A DNA stretch of 64,000 bases, taken from NCBI GenBank assembly GCA_034509495.1, contig CM067507.1, positions 17,306,950 to 17,370,949 on the forward strand, written 5' to 3'. Below, in pieces: positions 11,405 to 24,490 of the stretch (position 1 is the first letter of the stretch; each line of letters starts with the position of its first letter). The stretch comes from Acestrorhynchus altus. Lineage: Eukaryota > Chordata > Actinopteri > Characiformes > Acestrorhynchidae. A program made the translations under genes and the position numbers. The notes beneath the pieces are model-generated. The model saw only the letters and a list, made by a program, of their open reading frames with translations, made no database searches and was not told the origin of the DNA.

Positions 11405-11570
11405 GCCTAGTTTGTCAGAGATCAGAGAAATTCACAAGGAACTGTCACATATTTTTTCATGTTTACTTCATAAATTCAGACATACAAGAATATTAATGAG
11501 TACCAGAGGGCCTTATCATACTAACAAGAACTAATTTGTTATTCAGTAGTAGCTATGAATGTGACTCATT
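11405..11570 (+). repeat. unidentified dispersed repeat Y, copy 2
   Basis: Direct-orientation partner of 7725-7885. The longest perfect match covers CATACTAACAAGAACTAATT plus the following 17 bases. Family not recognised. Confidence 0.7.
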
Positions 11571-12239
11571 AGGTTAAGCTCTGAGGTTATTAAATTTGCA
11601 CAAATATGCAGCCTTAATTAAGATCACCATTAGTTAGAAGAGGCTATTTCTTATAAATGCACAAGCAGCTACCTGACAGGGAGTTATCTTAATACATACA
11701 GACATTTCCTATGTTTGTAGAAAACACGGCTGAGCTTGAGAGGTCACATAAATTTGTTAGAGATAATGAATCAATAACACCGAAGCAAAATTTTACTGAT
11801 GTAAGGCAACAGTTAAGATATGTTCATTCATTATATAATTCAATCATCAATCATTATATTTTATACAACAGTCATGTAAGCTGATTGGTTGTGAAGCATT
11901 CAAACCATGCTGTTATCTTGCCACAACAGTGTGATTTTTTTCTCAAATACTGTATCACTCTGCTCCATGGCACTGTTAAGTAAATAATGAGAGAAACTCC
12001 TTTAGTAATGTAAAAGACCTGAGCCAAAGAGCAAAACAAAGCCCGGAGGATCAGCCAGTTTTTTGTCACCCTGATTGTTGGCCAGCTGCTGCTGCTTAGG
12101 AGAACTCACTCAACAGTTTCTATAAACTCAAGCCTTGCTGGCTTAGTGGAGGCATACGGACACAGAGACTGGAAGTACAGAGTGGAGAATACAATAATAA
12201 AAGACAAATGGACAAGAAAACAGTGAATGAAAAATTAAC

Positions 12240-12359
12240 TTTAATGTTTGGGTCTGACTAAGGATCTGGAAAAGGAGCTGCTGGCTGTGCAGTGAGTGAG
12301 TTTAATGTGTTGGTCTGAGTAAGGAGCTGGAGAAGTGGCTACCGGTTGTGCAGTGTGGA
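12240..12359 (+). repeat. 60-bp tandem duplication
   Basis: Two diverged units of about 60 bp: 12240-12299 and 12300-12359. Each has TTTAATGT, a GGTCTGA block, TAAGGA, CTGGA, AAGGAGCTG/AGTGGCTAC and TGTGCAGTG. Confidence 0.75.
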
Positions 12360-12526
12360 AGTTTGTTACTTTGAGTAGCAACAATTGGCAAGTTAAGGAA
12401 CTATAATTTAGTGGAAAGAAAGGATAACATTAAAAAATAACCATGGCATTCACAGCTCAGTTCATTCTTTTATTTTTTGTTTCTTTTCTGAACTGTTGTA
12501 TATTAGCAAGGTTATATGTGATCATG

Positions 12527-12579
12527 AAATAACAGCATGGGTGTGATGAAGTATTTCATCACAGTCATGCTGTTATTTA
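12527..12579. repeat. strong inverted repeat / hairpin
   Basis: AAATAACAGCATGGGTGTGA pairs with TCACAGTCATGCTGTTATTT around the short loop in tgaagtatttca. The stem is about 24 bp with one or two mismatches. It could be the remains of a MITE or a hairpin RNA precursor. Confidence 0.7.
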
Positions 12580-14615
12580 CAATAACACATGGCTGTAATA
12601 TAATCAATCTTTATATTATCGTTTGTATTAATAAATAAATTCAAGTTATCAAAAATATTCGTTATATAATAGTTATCAGTAATTAAATGCACTACAGATT
12701 AATAAAGGTTGTTGATGACACAATTAAGAAACTCTTATTTCCAGGAACCTCTACTTCATATTTTTTCAAGTTTGAAAAGGGAATATTTTGCATTGATATC
12801 TGGCAGGTTCTGCAGCTGAAACACTTTGAAACTCACTTCTTCAACTGCTCATTTAAAAGAGCTTAAGGGTTCATTTCTCCCAAGGGGAAATAGTTAGGCT
12901 AAGTTGATGATGGCTTGTTAAAAGCATACTTATATATGGGCAGTGATCGTTAATTTCCTTTGGCCCAGATGGACTAGGTCTATGTTTCTTCTGAATTATT
13001 TAAGGTCATAGTGGCTTATGAAGTCTCATTTGGATTTTTAGACCCGCATGATGACTGGCAGCAACGTATAGCCAGTGGTGCTTTTGTAGGCAAATCCATT
13101 TGCATATTTAGAAGTCTTTCATGAAAGGGTTTATTACATCTCTTTCTGTTATTCTGCCCTTTTTCTTTTTTCGCTGCAAACAGAACATCCATGGCCTGCC
13201 CCATCTGAACTGTCCCATGGTGAGGCAGTGTGTGAACAGAGCCAGGTCCTCTCCATGCTGTTTCACAGCTGCATGTGTGCAGCTGCTCCTAAACCCAGTG
13301 ATAAAGCAGAACAACAGACAGAAAGCCTCCAGAGTAAGTGGAGTGCATGTATATCAATATTATATCAATATAATATATATTTGTTTTGTATATATACGTC
13401 TTTGAAAAGCAAAATGAATGGTATCCGATCATTACAATTATATGCACTATAGTCTGCCATTTCACACTGATAGGCATTGCTCTGCTAGCATTGTGCTGGT
13501 GTCACATGCATTGAATTAGATATCTGAAAGAATGCATCATGTGTCAAACCCTGACATTCTGATTTATTGCAACTTCTTTGCTATTGTTAATCCCATACAC
13601 ATGCTTCCCATATACAACCACATTTCATATGCAGAAGCAAACACAGTCAATCCACCCACATTATAAAATGTGAAATGGCACAAACATGTAGTATGTTTAC
13701 ACAAATGTGGGAAATCAATATAGCTGCTTTAAAACATCTACCACTGATCATTTATGTCTGCCTTGAAGCCAGTCGTCCAGCACAAATAAATTAAAGCAAC
13801 AGGCTGCTGATTTACTTAATCCTTCAGATTAAATTTACTGATCATTTACAGTGTGCTGTCAGTCCAACTAGAAAGATCTACTGTTACTGCTTCTTTATCT
13901 GTTTGCTTGCCTCTGCCCTCTTTATTCAAAGGGACTGTGCTTTGACTGCTACCCATTAGCATGAGCACACTGGTTGCAAAGATCAAATGGCATGTTAGTC
14001 ATATTAGTGGCTACTGCTGTGCTGATTAAACAAGAGTTGAGAGCTCTTTAAAAGTGGTCTTTTAAAACATGAGCAGGGCACAGAGTGGCTGTTCCTAATG
14101 AAAGGGGCAGCCGTTTAATGGTCTCATCTGAAATGACCTGCTCTTTTATCAGCTGCAGCATCTGGCTTCAGTTAGTCTGGCAGTCATCCCCCAAACACCA
14201 TCCACCCCAAAGGACTTAAACTGACAAAAAGGCAAGCATGTTTTCACTGGACTCTGAAAAAAAAAAAAGCACAATCTTAATTCAAAGAGATTAAGTCTGT
14301 TTATATGGAATGGATCTGCATGCTTTCGATTCTTTGGATGCAGCTGTGTTCAAGTGTTTATTGCCACAACAAATACAGTAGGGCACCAAATTTTAAGGGG
14401 GTGAATCTTAATACAGCAATTTTTCGAGCAGACCATTTGTGATCCATATTATTATGTTATTATCATTAAAACAGATCATTGCTTCTGCTGATCCTCTTAT
14501 GCAAGTTGTTTTTTAGCTAAAGATTAACTACAGATATACTGCAGATGAGTCACTTCTCCCTGTGAACACAACAACTTGACAAAGAAATGCTGACACACGA
14601 GGCTCTTCTTACAGG

Positions 14616-14617
<2 letters not shown>

Positions 14618-14693
<76 letters not shown>
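14618..14693. repeat. (GT)n microsatellite
   Basis: About 76 bp of uninterrupted GT. Confidence 0.97.
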
Positions 14694-14695
<2 letters not shown>

Positions 14696-14844
14696 TTGGA
14701 GTGTGTGTGATTTATTGTTTCTTTGGTTGTCAAGTAAATCAAATCCAATCTTGGGTCTGTTCTGCTGGGATCATTGTTTTGTATTTTAGCTGCAGCTTGT
14801 GTTGTGTTATTCTGTGATATATGTGATATTCTGTGTTCATACTG

Positions 14845-15130
14845 TGGCATGCAAAATTGCAAACCTTTTGCTGTGAATGGTTAATTGTTGAATTTGACGC
14901 TCATCTCAAATAGGCATGAATTTAAAGATGAAACAATGAGTAAGATAAGTAATGTTTCTGTTTTGTACAATTTTAGAGTGAAAAAAGGAAAGGAGTACCA
15001 TACCAAAGGTTGCGCACCCTAAGAGAGGTGAGAGAAGGTCTTAGATCTTAATTAGCTTGTTAAGGCTATCGCTTATTCACAGTCTTTGTTAGGAAAAGCA
15101 AAGCACTGAATGTGGAATATGTTTATGAAT
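14845..15130 (+). repeat. 'gcatgcaaa' terminal-repeat element, copy B
   Basis: Plus strand: ACTGTGGCATGCAAAATTGC, TTTGCTGTGAATGGTTAATT, TTTTGTACAATTTTAGAGTG, GGTCTTAGATCTTAATTAGC and CTTGTTAAGGCTATCGCTTA. Longest of the three copies. Confidence 0.6.
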
Positions 15131-17920
15131 AAAATCTGCCCTTTAACAAGGTCTAAATGAATGTTCAGAGAGAACTGTTTATACAACTGCTAGAATGTCA
15201 AATCAAATCTAATACATTTGACTGAAAAAAGTTTTAGTATTATATGACCATTTTCCAAACCATTAAACATTTTTGTTACTGTGCACTGGAATCTCATACA
15301 TGCAAATCTCACCTCACCTCTGCAATTTTTCTTCCTGACTTACAGGAACTGCATATTTATTCATTTTATCTCACTATGGACTCTTTAATATTAACTTATT
15401 CATAGTTAATTCACAACTAGGTTGATTTCAAAGCAGCCATTGCAATAAGGTGTTTAGCAATGTTTTGTTGATAGTGATGGGTGTGTTTGAGCTTTTATGT
15501 AGCTATCGTGTTTCCAAACAGTGATAAGGTAGCAGGATGTAAAATGGGAGTATATTAAGTAGGAGCATGTGTCCTGCTTGCTCTGAGCATTGTGTGCACA
15601 CGTTACAGTGTCCATATTCATTCTCAATTTGTTATCAGTGACTCAATACTGAATTAATAGGTTGGGTAGTCCTTGTACAAACACAAACTCGGCTGCTGAG
15701 GGGGAGGGTGTTATCCTATGTAGGGTCTGACCGGTGGATGGCACTCTGGGTTCTCTTCAGGAGTCTCTGACTGAAGGATTGAATCAATGTTGCTATAGCC
15801 CCTAATCCACATTAGTCTGCCTTCCTCCTCCAAGCTTGAGCCAATTACAATGGAAGTACAGAGGCATGTCTTCAACTGTAGACCCCACATGTATTCTGTA
15901 ATGCTTATATCAATATACAGACACACTCACCACTGTAATCCAAATGCTAGTCTATGTGGATACAAGAATCAGACAGAAGCCCATTGTGGTTATATTCCTT
16001 TTTCTTATTGCTGCCAATCATAGCCATGTTTATGCTTTTCACACTGTAAGAGGGTTTGTTTTATTTGTATGAATATTTGTGTGATGTGTGCACAAATGTA
16101 GGTCAAATGCAGTTTGGTGTCTGGAGAAGGACTTTTGCCATATTGGATTTTAGTAGGACAATGGACAGCTGTGTATGAAAGTTTACATGCACATTTGGAT
16201 GAACATCATAGAAACATGGGGCTTTTAGTGATTGGTGCACAAGTTTAATTTGGTTTAACATGCACACACAAGGGCTAGATACCTGAAACTAAACAAACCT
16301 TGATGAAGTTTGATGTGGTCCATCCAGTGTCTTTAATTTGCTTCCCACATTATTTGCTGCTCTTATATCCCAGGATTTTGAGCCCCCTGTAGCTGAAGTC
16401 TAACATGTATGGTGCTCCCAATGAAGCCATTTTGTACTGCTTTGTTCACATTTGGTGCCACTCACCAATTTCATGCTGTATGTTGTGCTGAGTATCAAGA
16501 AAAGGGTTTGTGTCCAAATAAATGAAATATTGTCAGTTACTGCAACTTTCAAACACCATGGAATGGAATGACTCTTATTGTTCACAAGTTATTATTCAAG
16601 AGTCAGTAGGAGTCTAACCTTCTAGACTCGTCTAAACTTCTAGAGTTGCTAATTGGCGTGCTCATCTCTGAGTGGTATATATGTAATAAACTGTAGTTAT
16701 AGTACATGCATATATCATAAAGCACTATATGCACATAATCTAAGCACAATCAGCTTAAAATATTTTTACTGAGATATGTGATATGTGTGATGTGTGTTTG
16801 TGGGGTGGTCAGTTTGACAGCACTCCTTGTACTGATCATTACACAGTACAACAGGAAAGTGTGAGGACCTTAGTAAACTGAGAGGGTTCTGGGAGGCTCA
16901 ACTGCAGATTCCTAGATCACCTGTTTCAACAATTCTATGAAAGTACAAGTTACTGGGAGGTGTAACCATTTTGCCAAAGCCTTATAGATGATTCAAACTA
17001 TTAGACTTAGCTCAGAGGAAATTGGTTCAAATGCTGAAGAACAACACAAGAGCCACAGTCACAGGCTTGTCATGAACTGGAAGTTGCGGTACCACTAGTG
17101 TCAGTGTCTACAGTCAGTTTTACATCATTGCAGACCAAGAGGCTACAGACCAAGAAGCTCTGTTCCATTGTGAAGCTCAACTAAAGTATACAAAGAAACA
17201 TCTGTAGGAAAGTTTGATGGTCAGATGATACAACATGAGTTGTTTTGCCACAAAGACCAGAGTTATGTTTGAAAAAAGTAAAGATGAAGCTTTTGTACTG
17301 TGCTTTTTTAAAAGTGCTTTACCCTTTCTCATTTTCCAGCGTTGCTCAAGTAGTCTGAACTGAGATACATTGATCTAGACACTCTCTGAAAAGAACCATT
17401 TTTGAATTGTTCTTTTCAAGCCAATCACAGAAAAATCTTGCAGTTTCTTGCAAAGACAAAGCTTCATAGATGTTGACACTTTGCACAAATAAAACTACCC
17501 GACAGACCTTGCTGTATAAATATTGGTCCAAACCTTTTAATTTAATTTAATTCATTTCATAATCATTTTAAACTGAAACTGTGACTTGACATGGCAACAG
17601 CATTTGCGATTATCTTAATTGAAACACCTGGCTTCAATGAAATCATAAAGGTTCACATACTTTCCACGAAAAAGATATGTAGGGTTGGATAATATTTCTG
17701 AACAATTAAATATAAAACCTGTAAAACTGTAATTTGTGTCATTTGTTTAAGAGGTTCAGGACTATCTATTAGCATTGTATTTCAGCCTACAGCGTAATAA
17801 TTTTTTAAATTTGTTTTTTGTTTATTACTATCTTGTATTATTTTTAGCATTTTATTTCTTTATTTGTTCCATTTATGTACAAAGTGTGCCTATGAGTCAA
17901 AAAGTGCCTGATTAATACAG
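15131..17920. other. gene-free stretch
   Basis: No coding exon or known repeat seen. All open frames are below 75 codons and lack any recognisable motif. Confidence 0.55.
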
Positions 17921-17922
17921 CA

Positions 17923-17923
<1 letters not shown>

Positions 17924-17959
<36 letters not shown>
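17924..17959. repeat. (ATT)n microsatellite
   Basis: About 12 ATT units, with a looser ATT-rich stretch to 17993. Confidence 0.9.
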
Positions 17960-17961
<2 letters not shown>

Positions 17962-18889
17962 TTATTTTTAGTTGTTATTATTATTATATATTATACCAAT
18001 GAACTGCCCCAAATGAAACCTTTCAGCACATGTGCAGCTTGTTTGTTGTGTCATCATGTTTGTCTATGACGATGTGATCATTACCATGTTGTGCTTATTG
18101 CGAACGCCCATGGTAAATGGTTACACCCACTATAATCTCTGCACTTCTTTACAGTCACTCTATTTTCTATAATTCTGCTGTAGGTTCTGCTAGCAGTATG
18201 TGCTTTCTCTCTGTCTGAGTCTTCAGTATAACAATAAATATTTATTCTAAATAAATAAATGTTCTAAATAGTTCTCTTAGTTTAGTGGTGCAAGTGTGGT
18301 GGTGCGAATTTACAGGTGAACTCCTGACTGGAGTGTGCCTCAAGCTTATGGTGTGCCTCAGTCTTTAGATACACACAATAATCAAAATGCTCCCACACTA
18401 GCATGTTTTGGTAACATTTGGCAAAAGATTATACATTTACATAAAGAATTTGAATCTGGAGATTGTGCAGCAGATGTTTAGTTTCACTGATCACTAAGAG
18501 TGCATGGGAAACCTGAGGGTGAAAATATTAATAGTCTGTTTCACAATACATTGAATACTCAGAATACATTTATTGGAGGTCTGGGTACTGCCACTAATTT
18601 TCTGTATTGGTTTCATTCTGATTCACAAGGTCCCAATTTGATTTCATTTCCATTTTCATGTGATTCAACATTGACTCAATGCATATTTCAGTTACAATAA
18701 CACGTTTTGTTTCGTAGAGATTTTTCTCAACCTACATTAGAGTTTACATGAAGAATTAAGCTACAATAGTGTTAATTATATCAAGTTGCCACATACAGCT
18801 TGTTTTTAGCACCATTTCTTCACAAGAATTCACATATTTAAAGGATCACATTGTATTACTTGAATACTGTCAGGTATCTGTTCTGTTCA

Positions 18890-19260
18890 TCTGTCTTCCT
18901 GTCTGATCATTGTTTTGTTTATTTTCTCTGGTGCTTCTGAGCACATGTGTCTTTTTTGGTCTTATCTCCGCCCATTCCCAGCTGTGTCTGATTTGTAACC
19001 CTGCCCCATCATTATCCCGCTCCAGGTGTTTATAATCAAACATTTAAGACCTTCTGTTTCAGTATGTCCTGGTCAGTCCTATTGTCTATGGTAGTCTTCA
19101 TTGTCTATGCTTGTCTCCTTGTTTATGATTGTTTATGGTTGTTGTCTTGTCCATGCTCCTGTTCCTAGTTAGCTTTTCTGTTATAGTTTGTGTCATGTTC
19201 CATGTACGGTTAAACCATCAACCCCTGCAAGTACTTCCCCTTCCTAGTCTCCATTCAGTC
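18890..19260 (+). repeat. interspersed repeat Z, copy 2
   Basis: Contains GATTTGTAACCCTGCCCCAT, TTGTCTATGCTTGTCTCCTT and CAACCCCTGCAAGTACTTCC, parallel to the minus strand at 10660-10930. Pyrimidine-rich; no open frame. Confidence 0.45.
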
Positions 19261-19799
19261 TGTTAAATTCATCATTCCTGATGCATACACATGTTTATTA
19301 ATAGTACATAAAAGCATGCACATGAACCTGACTGAATCATGTAATTTTATTTTATAAAGTAAAATTACTAAGCATATAGACTTTTCTAGAAAACCATTGC
19401 ACTGTCATTTAAATTTTATACACAATGCTCACAGGGTAAAAATAGCCTAAAGTTTAATCTCTGGAGTCTGAGGTCTTTCAGGCAAAGGGACACACCATTA
19501 AATGTGTGTGTGTATGTGTGTGTTTGTGCATGGTATGGTGAAAAAAGCTGCTTTATATGCAGCAGCTGAGAATCATTACCATGTGTCTCATAACTCTGAG
19601 TTGCCTTGTAATCCCCCAGAAAGCGCTAGTGGATTATCATGCTGTTATCATACTGTTTGTTTGTTTATAAATAATGATTTTGTCTTTGTGGTCATACTTC
19701 TGGTGCCAACGCAGCCTTTCCAGTAGCTCTGAATAGCGATATCTTAAAACTGCAATTTTTTCTTTCTCTTTTACTTGTTTTTTACTTTAACTTGATTTT

Positions 19800-20340
19800 C
19801 TGTACTCTATGTGTATCCTATGAGTAGAGTTCCTTCTTCTTTGTTGCAAGCGAGCAGCAGAAACCTTGTTTGTTTGATGGGAAAGCTGCTCATGCTCAAT
19901 GGGATGTGCTGGCACAACACACCCCATATTGGAAGAGCCGGTGCTAAGCTTAAGACTCTGACGATGGAGAAATGCTGGAGATATAAGCCATCTGTCCCTT
20001 CAGTAGTGATGACACTGGATAACAAGATTGACCAGAGGAACTACAATAAAAAACAGATCCACAGAACAAGAGTACAAGCCTTGTTTTCAAAACCAGCCTG
20101 TGACTATGAGAACTGTACACTGCTTTGTCAGTTACAAGCCCTGGCTATCAAGTGATATCAAGGACCTTCTGAATAAGAAGTAGAGGGCTTTTAAAGAAAT
20201 TAACTAGGAGGAGATAAAGACCATAAAGCGGGAACTGAAGTCCAGCCTAAAGAAGACCAAAGAACCCTACTGGAGGAAGGTTGAGCAGAAGTTGCAGGAG
20301 AAAAGGGGGAGGTCTGGAACACAGAAGCAGTGCTATTGAG

Positions 20341-20394
<54 letters not shown>

Positions 20395-20499
20395 CAAGTG
20401 AGTTCAATCTCTTCTACAACTGCATTGACTTCCCTGTCTCAACTTCAACTGGTCCTCTCTGCTCAGACAATATCACTCCATCAATCTCCCCTTTGGTAG

Positions 20500-20500
<1 letters not shown>
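19800..20500 (+). mobile_element. LINE ORF2 linker-region remnant
   Basis: A decayed frame shows CQLQALAIK..IKDLLNKK and AFKE, then REEIKTIKRELKSSLKKTKE and YWRKVEQKLQEK. This is the lysine-rich linker between the endonuclease and RT of a fish LINE whose consensus I recall. FNLFYNCIDFP after the GA array continues the same protein. A (GA)n microsatellite (20344-20390) interrupts it and a (ATCT)n array ends it. Confidence 0.65.
20344..20397. repeat. (GA)n microsatellite inside LINE remnant
   Basis: GA repeat with late GC interruptions, dividing the LINE linker sequence at 19800-20500. Confidence 0.95.

Positions 20501-20568
<68 letters not shown>
20500..20568. repeat. (ATCT)n microsatellite
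   Basis: About 17 TCTA units without interruption. Confidence 0.96.
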
Positions 20569-22149
20569 AAAGCTGTTAATTTTCTGTAAAAGTAAGCACA
20601 GTAATCCACTGAGTTTACTCAGATGGTTGCATTATTGCATTATAGGATTTTGTAGATTCATCAGATTTAAGTAGCCTTATTTTACACCAGTTCAAACACC
20701 CTGTTCTTAAGTACAATACTGATCAAATAGACTTTGCATGAAGAATCCAATCTTGGTGTTTGTAACAAATATTCTAGTGAATTCAGGTCACATTACTGAA
20801 ACAGCACTGAATCTGCTGGCTAGAGGGTCACCACAGATTATAATATGGTATCTGTCTTTTTTATTTAAATGTAGCTTTTGAGAATATAATAGATAATGAT
20901 TTGCTAATGAAAAATCATTGAAAGGTTAGTCTGGTTTTCTGTAAACATATTTAATGTGATTTAAAGCATATCTTAAAGATAAAAAAAGTTCTTTTTTAGT
21001 TTGGCTGATCACTGCTCCAGTGAATATGACATGCCTTTTGGTGTACCACAGGTTTCAGTAATGATCTTTTTCCTTTTTCCTTGCCTCTATTATTCACATT
21101 AATAAAAAGCATGGAGTCTAATTTTTTTTTTTTTGTATTGAGCAAAATCTTACTAATGCTTTACCAAAATAACAATTTGTTTGTCAGGTATAACTGCATA
21201 TTTAATCATATTTGTAATTAAATTGACATTTCTTTTTTGAGAGAGTTTTAAATATCACATTGATAATGTTACAAAAATAGTATTCTTTTATTTAATAAAT
21301 ATAACATGATTTAGACACTTTCTTAAGCTGACAGATGCAGAGAAATTGATCCATAATTTTGTGTTTTTGCAGTTACATAGACTACTGTACTGTGCAGCTT
21401 ACTGAACCACAGAACATTCACAATGCTGCAGGCAGAGAGAGTATATTGTATCTGTTGTAGTTTTGTTACACTGGGTGCCATTCTTATAAGAGAAATAGTT
21501 ATAAATAGATATAATTTTAAAATGATCTTACTGGATCCTAGGTCTCCTAATGGATTTGCTCCAGCATACATCTCAGAAAGCTTGACATAAAATGTTCCAA
21601 ATTATAGCTTTATTATATAGCTTTAAGGTTAATGCAGCTTTATGCCCAGAACAAAGGACAAAATCTGTATTTTAAAATCTGTATTATTGCAAAAGGTTAA
21701 AAAGCAATATGTAATATGGAAATGCACTCAAAAAAATAAAATGGATAAAAACCTTTAAAAAAATAAGGCTGATGCAAGGTTTTTTACACTTGAACATTTT
21801 CTAAAACTTATAATTCAGGGAATTAAAAGAGGCTCTTCTATAGTGTCACTCACATAACCAATTCAGAACTTTTATTTTTAGGATTGTAATTTCAGAATTT
21901 CTTAATTTATTTAAACTAAACATTTATATATATGAGTGTATGCAACCTGTTCTTCATCTTTTTCTTTTTTCCTTTTTTCTTCATCTTTTCTTTTTTCAAA
22001 TGTATTTATTTATTACAAGAGACATGAAATATGAAAACATCAGATGATCATCTTTTGTTGTTCTTTTTTGTTGTACTTGTTGTTGTCTAGTCATCTTTTG
22101 TTTATATAAGTTATTACTGTATATAAAATAACCAAAAATCTTAATTTGA
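20569..22149. other. gene-free stretch
   Basis: AT-rich with homopolymer runs; nothing recognised. Confidence 0.55.
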
Positions 22150-24480
22150 CTGGAGAAAAAGTCTTTCCCTTCTCATGGTATGGTGCATTGTTGAGGCAAG
22201 GAGGCTTATCAGGACAATGTCAGATGATGAAAAAGGTGGCAACAGCAAAGACATCAATTCAACTGCATGGAAGAAGGCAATGGTAAACCACTTCTAGAGA
22301 TTTGCCAACAAAAACACATAGATAGACACAACAGAATGATTCGTGCCAGAAGATGGACTCCTCAGGTTGGATGGCACTCAACTGGCTATTGAGGAAGACC
22401 TGAGGTTTCATCCAAGTACAGCTTGTGCATATGACGTGACTAGATCACAAGCCCTTGGGAAGTCTAGTTGCTGAGGTTGACAAGCAAGAAAAGAGAATTC
22501 AAAGCTGTACAAACAAAATCTGACTTCTCTACAATGATTTCTTCATAACCAAAACATTTTTCAAGCAACCAACGTGTGTACACCTGGACATCACCAGATG
22601 GAGTTTATAGGAACCAAATTGACTATATTCTTTGCACCAAGAGATGGAAGAGCTCCATTTTAATTGCAAAGCCATGGCCTCTGCCTGACTGTGGAACAGA
22701 TCATGAACTACTCATGTGCAAGTTCCAAGGGAAGCTGAAGAAAAACAATCAAATCAAATGATCAAACTCCAAAATATGACCTGGACCACATACCACCTGC
22801 CTTCAAAGAAAACATCAGGAATCGGTTTCAAATGCTGGACATAATTGATAGACAACCAGAGGAACTTTGGAAGGAACTCAAAGAGGTCATCAAAGAAGAA
22901 TCAGAGAAAAACCTGGGAAGAATGAAAAGGAGAAAGAAATCAAAGTGGATGTCTGATGATAAAATGGAGATGCAAAAAAAAAAAAAAATGCAAAAAAAAC
23001 AAAAAAAACAAAGATCATTTAAGAGAACTAAACCGGTAATTCCAGAGCTGCCAGGAAGGACAAGGACAAATACTACAACATCTGCAAAGAGACTGAAAAA
23101 AGGAACAAATGTGGTAAAACAAGGATTGTTTTTCAGAGAATATGGGAGATCAGAAAGTCACAAGTTGGAACCTTAGGAGACGCCACAGATTAAACACAGA
23201 TCAAAGAAAGATGGAAGGAATACACAGAAGACTTGTACAAAAAACATATAAATTTCCAAGACACTTTTGTCGATGTTGGCTACACAATAACCTTCTAAAG
23301 TTCTAGAAGACAAAGTCAGACAGGCCCTGAGATTACTGCCAAAAAAGAAAGCCACAGGAATCGACAACACATCAACAGAGATATTTCAGGATTCCGAGGA
23401 TGATTCGGTTGAAGTACTGACCAAACTATGCCAATAAATATGCAAAACAGTTCAATGGCCTGCAGACTGGAAGAGGTCAGTCTACAAAAAGGAGGTCAAC
23501 ATAGACTATAGCAAAGCCTTCAACTGCAAGGACCACATAACATTATGGAACATACTCAGGAAAATAGGAATACCAGAGCATCTCATTATTCTAATGCAGA
23601 ATCTCTACGCTGATCAACAAGTTACAGTTAGGATGAAACGGAACAAACAGAATGGTCCCACAAGTTAGACAAGGCTACATACTATCACCATATATGTTCA
23701 GCCTGTGTGCAAAACATATAATGAGAGATGTAGGACTGGAGGAAGATGACAGAGGATTCAGGATTGATGGAAGAAACATTAATAACCTTCAATATGCGGA
23801 TTGCACAACACTCGCAGCAGGAATTCTGGAAGACTTCCTAATGTCCTAATGAAAAAGTGAAAAAGAACAGGGTGAAAAAATGGGACTTCAGCTCAATATG
23901 AAGAAGATTAACCATGATGACAGGAAACAGTGCCAGCTTCACCATTGGTGGAGATGTTGGACAGCTTTTGCTTAATAAATTAGACTCAGATTGTCACTTG
24001 GCAGGACAAGGATGGGGGAGCTTTAAAAGATATTCAAATTAAAATATCTGTCTTTACAAAGATCAGAATTTTCCAGGCAATGGTTTTCTTTGTGGTTGTG
24101 TTTGGTTGTGAAAGCTGGACAATAAACAAGTGAGACACGAGAAATATAGACACTTTTGAACAGTGTTGGCAAAGACTTCGGAGAGTTCCCTGGACAACAA
24201 AGACGACAAACAAATGGATCCTGGACCAAATCAGGTCTAACCTCTCGTTGGAAGCCCAGATGGTCAGGCTTAAGCTCTCTTACTTTGTACACATTATGAG
24301 AAGAACTGTTTCACTGGAGAAGATCATCATGCATGGAAGAGTAGAAGCTAAAAGAGGAAAAGGACGACCAGCTACAAGATGGATGGATACATTTCAAGGA
24401 ATAATGAACCAACTATTCAGATGCCTGAAGATCCAAACAGAAGACAAGACATTCTTGAGGAACACTATCCATTAATTAAT
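22150..24480 (+). mobile_element. RTE-clade (BovB-like) LINE, degraded
   Basis: Frames in order: YTWTSPDGVYRNQIDYILC and DCGTDHELL, the end of an AP endonuclease domain (22570-22760); a lysine-rich linker (22830-23170); YSKAFNC.DHITLWNIL with IPEHLIILMQNLYADQQVTV (23500-23640); VRQGYILSPYMFSLCAKHIM and INNLQYADC (23650-23810); and the C-terminal RLKLSYFVHIMRR and KGRPATRWMD (24250-24400). The RT box is YADC rather than YADD and there are many frameshifts. It ends in an AAT-rich tail near 24490. Confidence 0.82.
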
Positions 24481-24490
24481 AATAATAATA

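Larger units (their letters stand above)
11571..14617. other. gene-free stretch with hairpin and tandem duplication
   Basis: Apart from the 60-bp duplication and the hairpin listed separately, nothing is recognised. The 13880-14200 part is complex, non-repetitive sequence with homeobox-like and E-box-like motifs and is a candidate conserved non-coding element. Confidence 0.5.

Noticed and set aside
19811..20155. 114-codon + frame as a cellular gene
   Set aside because: Its continuation is a lysine-rich linker recognisable as LINE ORF2 sequence; the frame is broken before the RT.
20500..20568. Regularly spaced short repeats considered as CRISPR-like
   Set aside because: Tetranucleotide microsatellite without spacers; vertebrate DNA.
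22832..23176. Lys/Glu-rich 114-codon frame as a nuclear protein
   Set aside because: Part of the RTE-clade LINE linker, bounded by endonuclease and RT remnants.
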